Assembly: GCA_013396995.1 (NCBI GenBank)
Contig: VWZP01007308.1
Location: 188,814 to 252,813, forward strand
Length of the DNA: 64,000 nucleotides
Source of the DNA: Dicaeum eximium
Taxonomy: Eukaryota; Chordata; Aves; Passeriformes; Dicaeidae
Direction of reading: 5' to 3'
The position numbers were made by a program, and so were the translations under genes. This document shows, in pieces, positions 9,764 to 21,500 of the stretch (its first letter is position 1; every line of letters begins with the position of its first letter). A model generated the notes under the pieces. That model was not told the DNA's origin. It made no database searches and saw only the letters and a program-made list of their open reading frames with translations.

Positions 9764-12700
9764 GTGAGTGCTCGGTGATTTCCCCACTGCCTGAGCACTG
9801 TTCATTCCCCTGGGGGAGGAGGGGTGCATGGATAGATGGGTGGATGGATGATGGCTCTGTGGGTGGCTGGTCATGGGAGCCAGATCCTGGTGGCTGGAGG
9901 AGATGAGGGTCTGTATCTCCCCCGTGCCTGTTGTGGGGGCTGGAGAAGCCCAGCTCCATGTGAGATCATGTTTGATCTCAGGGCTCTCTGTGCTGCAGGA
10001 TAGAGTGGATGTTAATCTCCTGGGTTTGTGTGTTAGGGGTGATTTTTGCAGCTAGCGAGCCTCAAACCCCCTGGGAGATGGGTGGGGAGAGTTCTGTGGG
10101 CTGGGAGTCCTACAGAGACTCTTTACTATAATTTATTTATTATTATTTTGAAAGCCCTGTCCCCTGGGACCCTTTCACCCAAAGCTGTGAGACTGCCTGC
10201 TTTAGCTGGAGAGACAGAGCATTTATTACTGTTCTGTTTGCCTCTTAAAAGCCTTTTGCAATGAAGGCACAGAGAGAGGAGGCTTTGTGTGAGCCTGGGG
10301 AGCTCCTGGGAGACAGGGGAGTGTAAACACCTCTGTGTGCTGGGAGAGCTGCAGGTGCTGCTGAGGAGCCACACAGATCATGGTGCTGGGGCTGCCAGGG
10401 TGCTCTGCTGTGACAGGGACCAGGACACGGCAAGGCTGGGCAGGTACAAACCCTGCTCCCATTCCAGAGGCTCAGGATACCTGGGATTGTGGAGGGAATT
10501 GTTTGCTGTTCGCTCAGGACGCTGCTTGGTGCCGTCTGTCCTGTGGGCTGAGCTGTGCAGTGAAAAGGGCAATCCCAGATTGATTTGGTTTTTCCCAGAG
10601 GCAAATAAATTTGCTGGAAAAAAGCTTTAATTTTGATGGGGGGCAGATGGAGATCACTGGGAATGTCAGCAAATGGATTCAGCTGAACAAATGAAGAAGA
10701 GTTTTTGATTATCCTGAAAGGAGGAAGATTCAGAAGTGCCTTAGAAACGACTCTGGATCCCTGAGCAGGGCCACCCCACCTGTGTGCTGGGTCCTGCTTG
10801 TCCAGGACAGAGCTTTGGCATCATTTGCCTGGGTCTGTGGGGCTCTGGCATCAGCAGAGCTTCTGGGGCATGTGGCCAGGGACAGAGGGGACCATGGCAG
10901 GGTTGTTCTTCAACCCTCCTGTCCAGGAGGTGACAGCAGCACTGACTGTGACCCCAGGCAGTCCAGGGCCTCTCCATCTGCATTATAACCACGTCCTTGA
11001 GAGAGGGAATTTGAGCCATTGTCAGGGTTCTCTGCACACCCCAGGGCTGGGATGATGGCCTGTGGGCAGGACGGGAGAGCTCTTGGGATATTCTGTAACA
11101 TAAATTCACTTCAGTTCCTCTCCCAGTGCTGCCTGTTGAGGATGGGATGAAAATGAGGGTGGGATTGAAGGGTTCATCCCCATCCCAGCTCTATATCCTG
11201 GCTCTCTTACCTTTCAGCAAGATGTGGTAGAGGATGTGACATCTCCAGTGTCAGCCTGTCGTATTTTGGAGGAGCTCTGATGCTGGTGAGCTGTGCTGGA
11301 GCTCAGGGCTTTGCTCGTGGGGAGAGCCAGAGCTGTGCCCCTGTCTGCAGGGAGAGCATGGAGCAGGTCATGGGGATGGGTTTTGGAATGCCAGGGTGCA
11401 AATATCAACTTGGGCAGCTGGGACAGGCCACTGTGGGACGTTGTGGTGTTCCTGTGTGCCTGGCCAGGTTGGCTCGTGGCTGGAGAGTCTGCCTGGGATG
11501 CAGGGATTGCTCCTGCCTGCTGGCAAAGGACCCCTTCCCTCTCTGTGCTCCCCTTCTTGCACTTCTGGGTTTTGATGACTGCATTAATCCCTTCCTCAAG
11601 GACCTGCAAAGCAGTTGTGCCAGATGTGGGAAGCCAGGTTCTTGTTCAGGGCAGAGGTGCAGGAGCAGCCTTTCCCCTCCTGTGTCCACCCACCACATTC
11701 CACCAGACCTCGCCCTGGGCTTGCTGCTTCAGGTCCCTGGTGGAGAGGCAGGAGCCAGCAGCTGTGGCTTCCCTGTGGGTTACTGGGTCCTGAAGGATTC
11801 CAGAGGCTGCAGGGCAGCTCTGGCAGTTTTGGGGCCACCAGGAGAATTTAGGTGGTGGCCCAGACTTGCAGAGATCAGTGTCACAGACGACACCTTCTGC
11901 TGGCCTCCCACGCCCCTGGCACTGCCAGCTGGGGAACGGGGATCCAGCTGCCCCTGGACTCCAACCCCGCAGTGCTGTGAGGAAAAGCAGATGTGCTGCA
12001 GCTGCTGAGGAGCTCCTGGGGCTGCCTCACAGATGCTTCTGCTTGCTGCCATGTCCTGCCCTGCTTGTGCACCCCCTGCATTTTGTTCAGGGCCCCCTCC
12101 TCACCCCCCCTGAACCCTGGATCCCAGGGGCTGGAGGCACGGGAGGTGACTGGGAGCTGCAGGAGTGCAGGGCTGAGCAGCCCAGCCATGCCCACGGGTG
12201 TGCCTGGTGCCTCTTCCCTTGGGCTATGGGTGCAGGGGCCTCCAGCAACACAGGACCCATGGGGATGGATCCAGGTGCTTCCCAGAGCTGGAAAGGGACT
12301 CTCACAGCCCGAGTGGACTCAGCTCTGGGCCTTTTCTGCCCCACTGGTCACTGAGCTGCACATTGCTCTGCTCCCATCCTGCCTTGTGCCTCGCTGCTGT
12401 GCTGTGGGAAGGAGGGAAAAGGGGGCACCTGGCCCCTTTCCACAAGGAAAGCAGGAGCTTTGTGTGGGAGCTGGCAGCAGAAACCCTGCCAGGCCTTCCC
12501 CAGCTCTGAACACCCCCTGAGGCCCCAGACCCCGGGCAGTGTTGGCTGGCTCTTGGCTGGGTGCCTCCCAAGGCCCCTGCAGGGTGCCAAGGTCAGGCTG
12601 ACACTGCAGGCACAGGCAGCCCCAGCAGAGCTGTGCTCTTTGTCCGGAGGCTTCCGAGGCTGCTGGGGTGGTTTTTGTCTCCAGTGGTGCTCAAAGGGTT

Positions 12701-14470
12701 TGGATTTATGGCAGGGGTACAATAGGTGTCTGTGGCAGTGATGGATTGGGCTGTGCAGAGCGTTCCTCCTTCCTTCCCTCCCTTGTTTGCTCTGTGTCCC
12801 TCCTGTTGCTTTTCCTTCTGTTTCAGGCAGTGTTGCTGGTGGAAGTTCAGCTGAATCAAACCAGTGCCTCTGCCAAACTTTGGGGGAAAAGGCAGCTTTT
12901 CTAGTGAGCAAACAGCCTTTCCAAGCTGCTGCCCCTGTCTAGGGGCTGTGAAGATGGAGCTGGAGATATTTTGGGGTGCCTGGAGGCACTGGGCAGGGTG
13001 TGGTAGATGCTGTCCCTCTGTCCATCCTGTGACACACTGATGGACAGATGGACACATCCTGGCACCAAAATCCCAGATCAGGCTCTTTGGCCTTTACAGC
13101 TGCTGTGAGGGTGGCTCCATCAGGGGTGGGGGACACTGCTCTGCCCCACAGCCCTTCGAGGGAGTTAATCTGGGGCTCCACAGCTGGCTCTGTGTTAAGG
13201 GAAGTGTAAAACACCTCTGCTGCACTCTGCCTGTCCTACCCTGCTCATCTCTGTGGAAGAAGCCTGGGCAGATGTTTCTGATCCTGGAGAATTGCTGGGC
13301 TGTGCTGGCTGCTCTGCTCTGTGCTGTGGCTGGGAGAACTCTCCACCAAGGCTCCCAGTTCCAGGTCTGTGCACTTTTGTCTGTCTCAGCATCAGATCCT
13401 GTGGCAGGTTTGGATGGCTGTGAGTGAGGAGGGCCAGGCTGGGGCTGCTGTGGCTTTGTCAGGGCGCTGGGCATGAGGAAGGCATCCAATTCCCCCTTTT
13501 GTGGAGCCTCCTCTGAGCCCCAGCACATCAGCAGGGTGGGGCTGGAGCTGGGTCTGAGCCAGAGTCGTGCAAGAGTGTCCAGCTGTGGGGCCACCACAGA
13601 AGGTCAAGGAGCTGCTGGAACAAGTCCAGAGGAGGCCACAGAGCTGCTCTGAGGGCTGGAGCCCCTCTGCTCTGGAGCCAGGCTGGGAGAACTGGGGGTG
13701 CTCACCTGAAGAGGAGAAGGCTCCAGGGAGAGCTCAGAGCCCCTTCCAGGGCCTAAAGGGGCTCCAGGAGAGCTGGAAAGGGACTGGGGACAAGAGATGG
13801 AGGGACAGGACACAGGGAATGGCTTCCCACTGCCAGAGGGCAGGGATGGATGGGATATTGGGAAGGAATTGTTCCCTCTGAGGGTGGGCAGGCCCTGGCA
13901 CAGGGTGCCCAGAGCAGCTGTGGCTGCCCCTGGATCCCTGGCAGTGCCCAAGGCCAGGCTGGACATTAGGGTTGGAGAAGCCTGGGATAGTTGAAGCAGG
14001 CATGGAACTGGATGGTTTTTAAGGTCTCTTCCAACCCAGACCATTCTGTGACTCTAAGCCTGTCCTGAACACCCAGTTCAGGGCAGCATCTCCAGTGGCC
14101 TGGACAGCTGCTTACAGATTAGTAAAGCCCTGACAGGACTGGTCATCTGTTTGAAATAAAATAAAATTGTGCTGAGCAGAGCCTGTGGGATGCACTTGGT
14201 GTGTGGAATGGGAAGGGCCATGGCCAAGGCTCAGCTGGGGTTCCTGCTAGGGGTGATTCCCTCTGAACGTGGGTCTGTCTCCTCTGGGACATTCCATCGA
14301 GTGAATTGCCATCGTTCCTCTCCTTTGTGCTCACAGGGAAGGCTGGGGCAAGGTGAACACAAACCGCCGTGGCAGGTAAAACTGAGGGTACAGCAGAGCC
14401 TGTGACATCCCTGGTGTCCCTGCTCCCTGTCCTGCCGTGTCCTGCTCTCATCTCCTCTTTTCCCTGGCAG
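9764..14470 (+). other. Putative RGS3 intron (distal)
   Basis: No further exon was recognised. It holds a short gatgg-rich patch (9829-9852), just past its start, and the largest plus-strand CR1 piece (13570-14056). The several 100-240-codon open frames in 10-13 kb overlap one another on both strands and resemble nothing I know. The acceptor at its end is ctctttt...tccctggcag. Confidence 0.5.
13570..14056 (+). mobile_element. CR1 LINE, about 490-bp 3' segment
   Basis: This is the longest plus-strand CR1 copy in the window. It includes part of the region upstream of the conserved tail (gctgctggaacaagtccaga, ggagcccctctgctctggag), then the full tail (gagggtgggcaggccctggc, gcccctggatccctggcag) and a terminal ccattctgtgactct. 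It is 5' truncated and has no intact reverse-transcriptase frame. Confidence 0.92.
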
Positions 14471-14581
14471 GGGCAGGGCAGAGCCCCCCGGTGCTGGAGC
14501 ATCTGCCAGCTGGACAATCCCCGCTGCGGGGAGCCTCGGGCAGCCGGAGGAGGATCAGCCACGCCCGAGTGAAAGGGAAAG
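14471..14581 (+). CDS. RGS3: RGS3 N-terminal exon of long C2 isoform
   Basis: After a tccctggcag acceptor, 111 bases (2+108+1) read AGQSPPVLEHLPAGQ, then SPLRGASGSRRRISHARVKG, then K and a first-base G before the GTGAGT donor. The end, RRRISHARVKGKG running into QLKLSIEV of the next exon, parallels human RGS3 long-isoform text around KRITHAKVQGAG and QLRLSID, which is what identifies it. The segment is a basic leader just before the C2 domain. RRRIS fits a basophilic-kinase (PKA-type) site, by motif only. It is skipped when transcription starts at 15471, since both exons end in phase 1 and compete for the same acceptor at 19087. Confidence 0.85.
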
Positions 14582-15470
14582 GTGAGTGAGGGGGTCTGGG
14601 AGGGGCTCTGGGCCAGCCGAGGCTCAGCCCTGGCCAGGGCTGTGTGCAGGGGCCACCACGGGCAGGGGTGGGGGGGGTGTGTGTCTTGTTCTTTTTCATC
14701 TCGGAGAGATGTGGGACAGCCCAGCCTTTGGGGCGGGTTTTTTCCTCCAAGAACCATCTCCATCAATCCCCCACACCCTCCGGAGCTGGTGCTCAGCGCT
14801 GGTGCCTCCCGGCGAGCTGTGTGCAGCACCCAGAGCCTGTGGGTACATCGCTCCTGGGGGATGGAATGGGCTGCGCTGGGGTCTTGCAGCGTGACCTCAT
14901 CAGCCTGGGGGGGCTGCGTGCCTCTTTCCTTGTCACATGAGAGCCGAGCAGGTCACCCGTGCCCTGCCATCCCCCCTTTCCGGCTCACCCTCACACACCA
15001 GTTCTGCCTGCAGGAGTGTCCCCGGGGTGCTGTGAATGCTCCTGGACCGCGCTGCTGCGGCGGGACAGTTCCTTAAACAGCTGAGAATGTGCCAGGGAAC
15101 CCGCACGGGCAGTGCCGGGGGTCACTGACACCAGCGAGCCTTTCCTCTTCCCGCACAGCTCAGTCCTGGGGCACCATCGGCAGGGGGGCCGCGGGGGCGG
15201 GCAGGGCACGGACCCCACCCTGGCTCTGTCCCCACCCTGGTTCTTTCCCTACCCTGGCACTGTCCCCACCCTGGTTCTTTCCCTACCCTGGCACTGTCCC
15301 CACCCTGGCACGTGGCCGCAGGTGCGGTCCCCGTTCAAAGCCGCGGGGCCGATGGGAGCCGCTCCATTCAAACCGCGGCGGTTGTTCCGTGTCCCACGGA
15401 AACCCCGCTCCCTGCGGGCTCGGCAGGCACGGCTCCAATTACTGCGGTTCCTAATTAGAGTTGTCGTGCC
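14582..15470 (+). other. Intron containing the promoter of the 15471 start
   Basis: No exon was recognised. The right half becomes CpG-rich and holds a GC box (GGGGGCGGGC, 15193-15202), a pyrimidine-rich tandem repeat (15211-15312) and a CTAATTAG homeodomain-type site (about 15450-15458) just upstream of the next start codon. Confidence 0.6.
15211..15312. repeat. Pyrimidine-rich tandem repeat (about 17/34-bp unit)
   Basis: ccaccctggttctttccct and ccctggcactgtccccacc alternate about three times. It lies in the promoter region of the 15471 exon. Confidence 0.85.
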
Positions 15471-15558
15471 ATGGAGGCCGGCAGTGTGCACAGGGTCTCG
15501 CTCTGCTCCCGCCGGGCCGGTGCCCTCCTTGGAGCGTCCTTCTGCCTCAGCACGTTCG
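15471..15558 (+). CDS. RGS3: RGS3 alternative first exon (MEAG start)
   Basis: ATG opens MEAGSVHRVSLCSRRAGA, then LLGASFCLSTF and a first-base G before the donor GTAAGC at 15559. It closely follows the human RGS3 isoform whose N terminus reads MERSLHRVSLGSRRA and ends TTFG before QLRLSID. Joining to 19087 gives STFG-QLKLSIEV in frame, as in mammals. The exon therefore starts the C2-containing isoform without the 14471 leader. The start lies in a CpG island. There is no obvious signal peptide; family knowledge places the protein in the cytoplasm and at membranes. Confidence 0.93.
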
Positions 15559-18500
15559 GTAAGCGCGGAGCCGGCTCGGGGAGCCCCGGCTCGGGGAGCC
15601 CCGGCTCGGGGAGCCCCGGCGATGCCACCCAGGCCGGACTGCCGTGGGAAGCGGCTGGGGAGCTGCTCCTCGAAGGAATCAAGACCGGGCAGCAGCTTGT
15701 GCCGTGCTGAGCCGCAATAACGCCCGGGGCCAGGAGCGCCCCGAGCCCCGGCGCAGCCGCTGCGCTGTGGCAGCGCTCTCCGGGTGTGCCATGCCCAGCT
15801 CGTTTTGCCCTCTGGATGGACACGAGCTGGGGAAGGGCTGGCTGGAGCTGTGCCCCGTTAGGGCAGAACCCCAGTTTCCTTTTTGCTCCTCGGGGGTCTT
15901 TCTGTGGTTGCCTCAGGTGTGCAGAGTGGGTTTGGGTGGATCCTGGCAGCGGTGGCTCTGCGGGTGGAGCTGGCCCGGCCATGGCTCGGCTGCGTGCCCC
16001 GAGGGAATTTGGGAGTCTTGTGGATGTCCTGGCTCTTGGTGGTGTGCGATGGCTTGGCAGCAGTGTCACACACAGGGCAGCTGGGTGCCCTTTCTGGGTG
16101 CTGCTCTTAAAGCAGCAGTTTTGTTTTCTTTCAAAGCTTCTCTTGTTCTCTTGAGCAGAGCAGGTGACCATGCAGTGAGCTCCTTCCTAGGGATGCTGCT
16201 CCTTCCCCTTTTGGACTTATGAGTGCCAGACTGCTGAGGACAGCCTGGAGGCAGAAATCCTCCTGTCTTTGTCTATAGGATATAGGCCAAATAATGTGGG
16301 TTCAGTGGTGCCTCCTGGCTCTGTAACCAAGTCCAGGCCAAACATCATCTCTGCAGCCACAGTTTCCCTCATGGGCTGAGCATCTCTGGTGAGATGTGGA
16401 GTTGTGTTCTGAGCAGCAGAGCTTGGCAGGACAGGGCCAGCACTGCCCTCTCACTGAGGGTGACTAGAAGAGAGTCTTCCAAAGGGCTGGTGCCAGGGCA
16501 GAGGTTGTGCCAGGGTAGATGGTGATTTTGGGGTGCCTCGTGCCCATGGGTACCTCCTGCCCAGGCAGGATCTGACACTGTGTCCTCTGGCAGGAATCCC
16601 CACTGGCATTTGATAGATGGTTCATGGCTTTCCTATCCAGGGCCAACACTGTGTTTTTCCTACACTAAAGCAGAAAAGCATTTAAGAAGGACCACAAATG
16701 TTCCATTTGTCAGGGACCATCAGTAAGAAACAGGTTTCCCTGCTAGGTCTGCTCCCATAGAAGGTTGCCCTGTCCCTTCCCTTAGCCTGACAAACTTCTC
16801 TCATGGGTGAGAACCTGTTTGATTACCATCCTGTGCTTGTTCATGCCCATTTTCCCCTGTTCTCCTTGTGCCAGCGTTGTTCCTGGGCATGAATTGCCTC
16901 TCCTGGCCTGTGGGTCCAGATGGATGGGGCTGGGAGCTCTCTGTGTTGCATCCCTGCAAGCCTGGCTGAGTCCTGCTCTGTGATGGGATATTCGCCCAGG
17001 AGCTGCATGTGGGTTCTCCCTCTACCCTTCTTCTGCACTTATTTTAATTGATATTAACCTTTATTTAACAGGACAAGCCATGTCAGGGCCTCTCTGCTGG
17101 GGCTTGTTTCCCTCAGTTCTTGTTAGGGATGTATCAGGAGATAAATCCAGGGGAAATGGTTTCTCTGACCCTCTGCACTTGGATTTAGGTGGGAATGCAG
17201 CCCATGAACCTGCCTTGACAGGGATTGTGTTCCTGCCCACCCAGGTGTGGCACCAGGTCACTGCTCTGCTCATCTGACAAAATTCCCCAACTCTGTCTGA
17301 GCACAGACCTTGGCACAGCAAATCCCTCCCACCAGTCTTATCTGGATGATTTTTCTGAGGGCAGCTCCCCTCTCTGATCCTGGTCCTACACAAGCCAGTG
17401 AGTGCCTCCCAGGCCTGAGCAGGGGTCAGACAGGGGCTGGGGCGTGCTGGGGGTTGGGATTTGTCACTTCATGTCCTTGGGAGACACTCAGGAGCCAATG
17501 CATTAAGAGGGAAACGTCCTCTGTTCCCCACAGAGAGGAGAGCACCTAAACTCCCAAACCCTACTCTGGCCAATTGGTGTTTGTCCCCAGGAATGCAGAG
17601 CTGCCCCTCTTCTCTCTGCTCTCCTCCCCTTGGTGCTGGAGCAGCCTGTGCGAGGGGCCCTGTCCCCACAGCAGTGACACACAAGGAGCACGGGCCAGGG
17701 TGACCCCATCCCCCACGGTGCAAAGCCTTGGCCCCTGAGCTCCCCAGGAGGAGCCCCAGCCATCCCCAGGGCAGGACAGTTCCCAAAGTGGCATCTCCCC
17801 AAATTACCCAGCACAAAAACTTCCCTTCTCCTTCCCCTCTCCCGTCATTCCCCCGACTCCTCCTCATGCTGGGCTGCACTGGGGCAGTTTCCTTTGGTGT
17901 TGTAACATCTGCTGTGTGCTCACAGGCAGAAGTTCCCACAGCCCCAGGGGCCTGCAGATAGCAGAGGGGTTCCAGCCTTGTGCCCAGAGCCTGGCGTGGG
18001 AGGATCAAACTGGGGAACAGCGTTGTCTCTGTTGCAAACCAGCACTGGAGCTGTCCTGACTCATCCCACCCGGCTCCTGTCTTTACTCTCTCACCTTGCA
18101 CTTGTACAAACACACACAAACACCATTTCCACGTGTCCATGCACACCTGGGCACATGTGAGCTGCTCAGAGGTTGGACCTTTTTTTTTTTTTTTTGAGTG
18201 AAAAATGTGTTCTCTGAATTGTTTTGGGTTAAACAATCCCATCAGATATCCCCTCCCAAGCAAGCCCAAGCCCTTGGGCGTGTCTTTGGCAAAATTAAAT
18301 GTTGGGTTTTAACTTGCAAGATGTTTATATCTGTACATGATGTTTACTCGCCTGTAAATGATGTTTACTCACTTGTTTGTTGTGTTTTGTAAACTGGGGA
18401 AGAAGTGAAAATGGGATCTTTTGCTTTGGACTAAAGGTAACAATGTAGCAGCAATGGTTTCAGTCCTTGGATTCTCCAGGGGTGTGGGGAGATGTTTAGT

Positions 18501-21500
18501 TTTGGGTTGATCCAGAACAGTTACATGATTAGAGACCCTTCAGTGCCATTAAAAGCTGCACACCCTATTGAGGCTGGCAGCCCTAGCTCCCAGGGAACCT
18601 TTTGGGAGGACATCCAGAGGGGAGGCAGCTCACCCTGCACCCCTTACCCATCACGCCAGACCTGGCAAACACCATGGGCTGAGTCTTCGTGTCAGTCCGA
18701 GCCTTGTGGGGGGGCTTTTGGGCTGATGCAGAGCTGGCAGTGCACTGAGAAGAAGGGAATGGGTGTGAGCAGGCTGGCAGAGCGGTGGTGCTGCCCTGGG
18801 TGCTGTGCCCTCCCTCAGCAGGGCACCCTCGGCTCTCCCAGCACTGAGCTCCTGCACAGGGCGGGCACCCGGGGGATCCCAGCGCTCGCACAGGGCTGAG
18901 CTCCAGCCCAGCCTCTGGGAGCTGGGATGTTTCCCCTCAGCTCCCTGCCTGGGCTGGGCAGGCAGAATGTGTCTGCCCTGTGTGAGCCTTGCAGCTGTGG
19001 GGCGGGTGAGTCCTTCAGCCTGTCCTGCAGCCTGTCCTGCAGCCTGTCCTGCAGCCTGTCCTGCAGCCTGTCCCCTCTGTCCCCAGGCCAGCTGAAGCTG
19101 TCCATCGAGGTGCGGGGCCGGACGCTGGTGCTGCACGGTGAGTGTGTCCCTGGGACATCCCAAACTGGCCGCAGAGCCACAGTGGGCTGGGGGTGAGGAC
19201 AGCACTTCCATGCTCTTTTTTCTTGTTCCTGTTGGGAACAGCCCTGTGGTGCAGTGGCACAATTGGGAGCTCTTTGATAAGAGACCAAACTGGAATTTCT
19301 AGAGACCTTCATTGCCGGGTGAGCACTGTGTATGCACCCATGTCTATAAGTTACTTTTCTTTTATTCCACATGAAGATAAAAAAGGCAAATACAATTTGG
19401 AAAGGAAAGTCTGAAATGCTTTGTCTCTGACAAAACCCTTTTGCCCTATTTGCTAGGATTTCCAAATTGTTCTGTTACCTCCAAACGCTGCATTTTTAAA
19501 AACCAGCAATATTTCTTCAATGAAAGTGTTTTGATGGTGATTATCAGAGAGGCCAATGGGAGTGTCAGAATTATCTCTTTTTTTTGGGGAAACACCTGTC
19601 TGAGGGTCTGGCACAGGCTTTAACCCAAATCCCTCCATCTGGAGCAGCCCCAGCATGAGCTGGGTGTGAGTGATGGGGTCTTGTTCTGATGGTGACTGTA
19701 AGAGAAGGTCTGGGAAGAGGGAAATGGTCCAGCAAGGGGGCAAAGGAGGCTCAGGGTCTGGGGCTGCACATGGTGGATGCTCAGGGTGCTCAGTGTGGGC
19801 AGGATGAGGCTGTGGGGAGATGTGGGTGACCCATCTAATTTTTGGATTCTCCACCCCACACCTTTAACCCCAGAGCAGGTCTGGCTGGAGGGGGAGGCCC
19901 TTGGTGCATGCTGTCCTGGAGGAACCTTACAAACCACTTCATGAAGCACCAGAGGGGCCTGCAGAGCCCCTTTCCCCTTGTGCCCTGGGCTTTCCTTCGG
20001 GCTGGATGTGTTCATTAGGAGCACAATCTGCCTGGGAAGAGGCAGAGCCACTGCTGCCCTGCCGGGCGTGTGAGGAGGGAGCTTGGCCTTGTTCTGACAG
20101 CCCAGCCTGTGCTCTGCAAGCTCTGCTGCACCCCCCTGGCACAACCATGGCACTCCCTGGTACACCCCTGGTACACCCCTGGCACATCCCTGGCACATCC
20201 CTGGCACACCCCTGGCACAACCCTGGCACAACCCTGGCACTCCCTGGTACACCCCTGGTACACCCCTGGCACATCCCTGGCACATCCCTGGCACATCCCT
20301 GGCACATCCCTGGCACATCCCTGGCACATCCCTGGCACATCCCTGGCACATCCCTGGCACATCCCTGGCACATCCCTGGCACATCCCTGGCACATCCCTG
20401 GCACATCCCTGGCACATCCCTGGCACACCCCTGGCACTCCCTGGCACGTCCCTGGCACATCCATGGCACACCCCTGGCGCATCCATGGCACACCCCTGGC
20501 ACTCCCTGACACTCCCTGGCACGTCCCTTGCCCCGGGCAGCCGCAGGGTCCCGCAGTGGGGCCGAGCAGGGTCGGGGCAGCGTCAGGATGCAGCCCTTGA
20601 TATTTAACTGATGATCCTTTTGGCTCCAGGGAAGGGAGAGCAAGGCTGGGGGAAGTCAGGCAGAGGGAATGCAATTTGCCATCCGGATGCTGAGCTGCCT
20701 CTGCCACCGAGCTCACCCCAGCCTTGTGTTAAAGGGAAAGTACAATGAACCCCTGCCCCTGTCTGAGGGCACCCAGTGGGTTCTGCCCCACAAGGAGGGA
20801 TCACCCTGTGCAGCAGAGCAGTGTGGGGTGGGAAGATGCCTTCTCTGCTCCTTTGGGATGTGACCATTTCATTTCCTTTCCAGTCATGGAAGCAAAAGGT
20901 CTGATGGGAACAGAGTACCGCGTGTGCAACTCCTATGTGAAGGTGGGTTCTCCTGGGGCTTTGCTCAGGGAGCTTTGTGCTTTTTGGGGAGACTTGTGTG
21001 GTTGGCTCCTCCAAGCTTGCTCTGTGCTGTTTGTCCCTTTCCCTTCCTTCTCCATCCTGCTCAGGAAGAGCACCCCCAGCATGCAGGGAGCTGGCTGGGC
21101 TCTTGCTCATGGCTTTTGTTGGCAGCGTCTGGATGAAGTAGAAAAGGGGAGGACAGGACCCTGCTGAGGGCTGTGTCAACCATTCCTTGCAAGAACATCC
21201 CAGTGGGTGCCCAAAGCCTGGTGGGGATGTTTGCTAGCACGGGGTGGGTCTCCTGCTGGGATGTGTGCACAGTGCAGGGAGCAGCTCCCCTGAGCAGGGG
21301 TGCGAGTCAGACTCCAGCCAGACACACTTGTGTACATCACTCCCTGATTTTTCTGCTCTTTTCCCTCTCTCCTCTGCCCCAAGCAGTTTTGTAATGCAAT
21401 TACCTGACAGGCAGGAGGGTGCAGTGATCCCAACCCCCTGTTAGCACGGGCTCAGCAGGATCTTTGAGCTTAGCCACCCGTAGGAGGGCCTGTGCCAGTC

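Larger units (their letters stand above)
15100..15800 (+). promoter_or_regulatory. RGS3: CpG island promoter of the 15471 RGS3 start
   Basis: CpG density rises sharply here (ccgcgggggcgggc, caaagccgcggggccg, aaaccgcggcggttg, and the gagccccggctcgg repeats). It surrounds the ATG at 15471 and its first intron. It contains a GC box at 15193 and no TATA box. Its position over a recognised first exon makes promoter use likely. Confidence 0.65.
15559..19086 (+). other. RGS3 intron after the MEAG exon
   Basis: No exon was recognised. It contains a 15-bp triplicate directly after the donor (15571-15620), a 17-base T run (18181-18196 region) and a 12-bp repeat next to the acceptor (19017-19075). The rest looks like unique intronic sequence. 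Confidence 0.7.

Noticed and set aside
11280..12008. 242-codon plus-strand frame in the distal region
   Set aside because: Overlaps several equally long frames in other phases, has no domain, and no phase-compatible splice sites link it to RGS3.
15559..15720. Continuation of the MEAG frame past 15558 into GSGSPGSGSPG repeats
   Set aside because: The GTAAGC donor, matching phase with 19087 and similarity of TFG-QLKLSI to human show that the coding exon ends at 15558; the rest is intronic 15-bp repeat.
19620..20522. 300-codon minus-strand frame rich in CQGCARDVPGM repeats and the matching plus-strand HPWHIPGTSLA frame
   Set aside because: Both are translations of the 12-bp minisatellite at 20129-20528.
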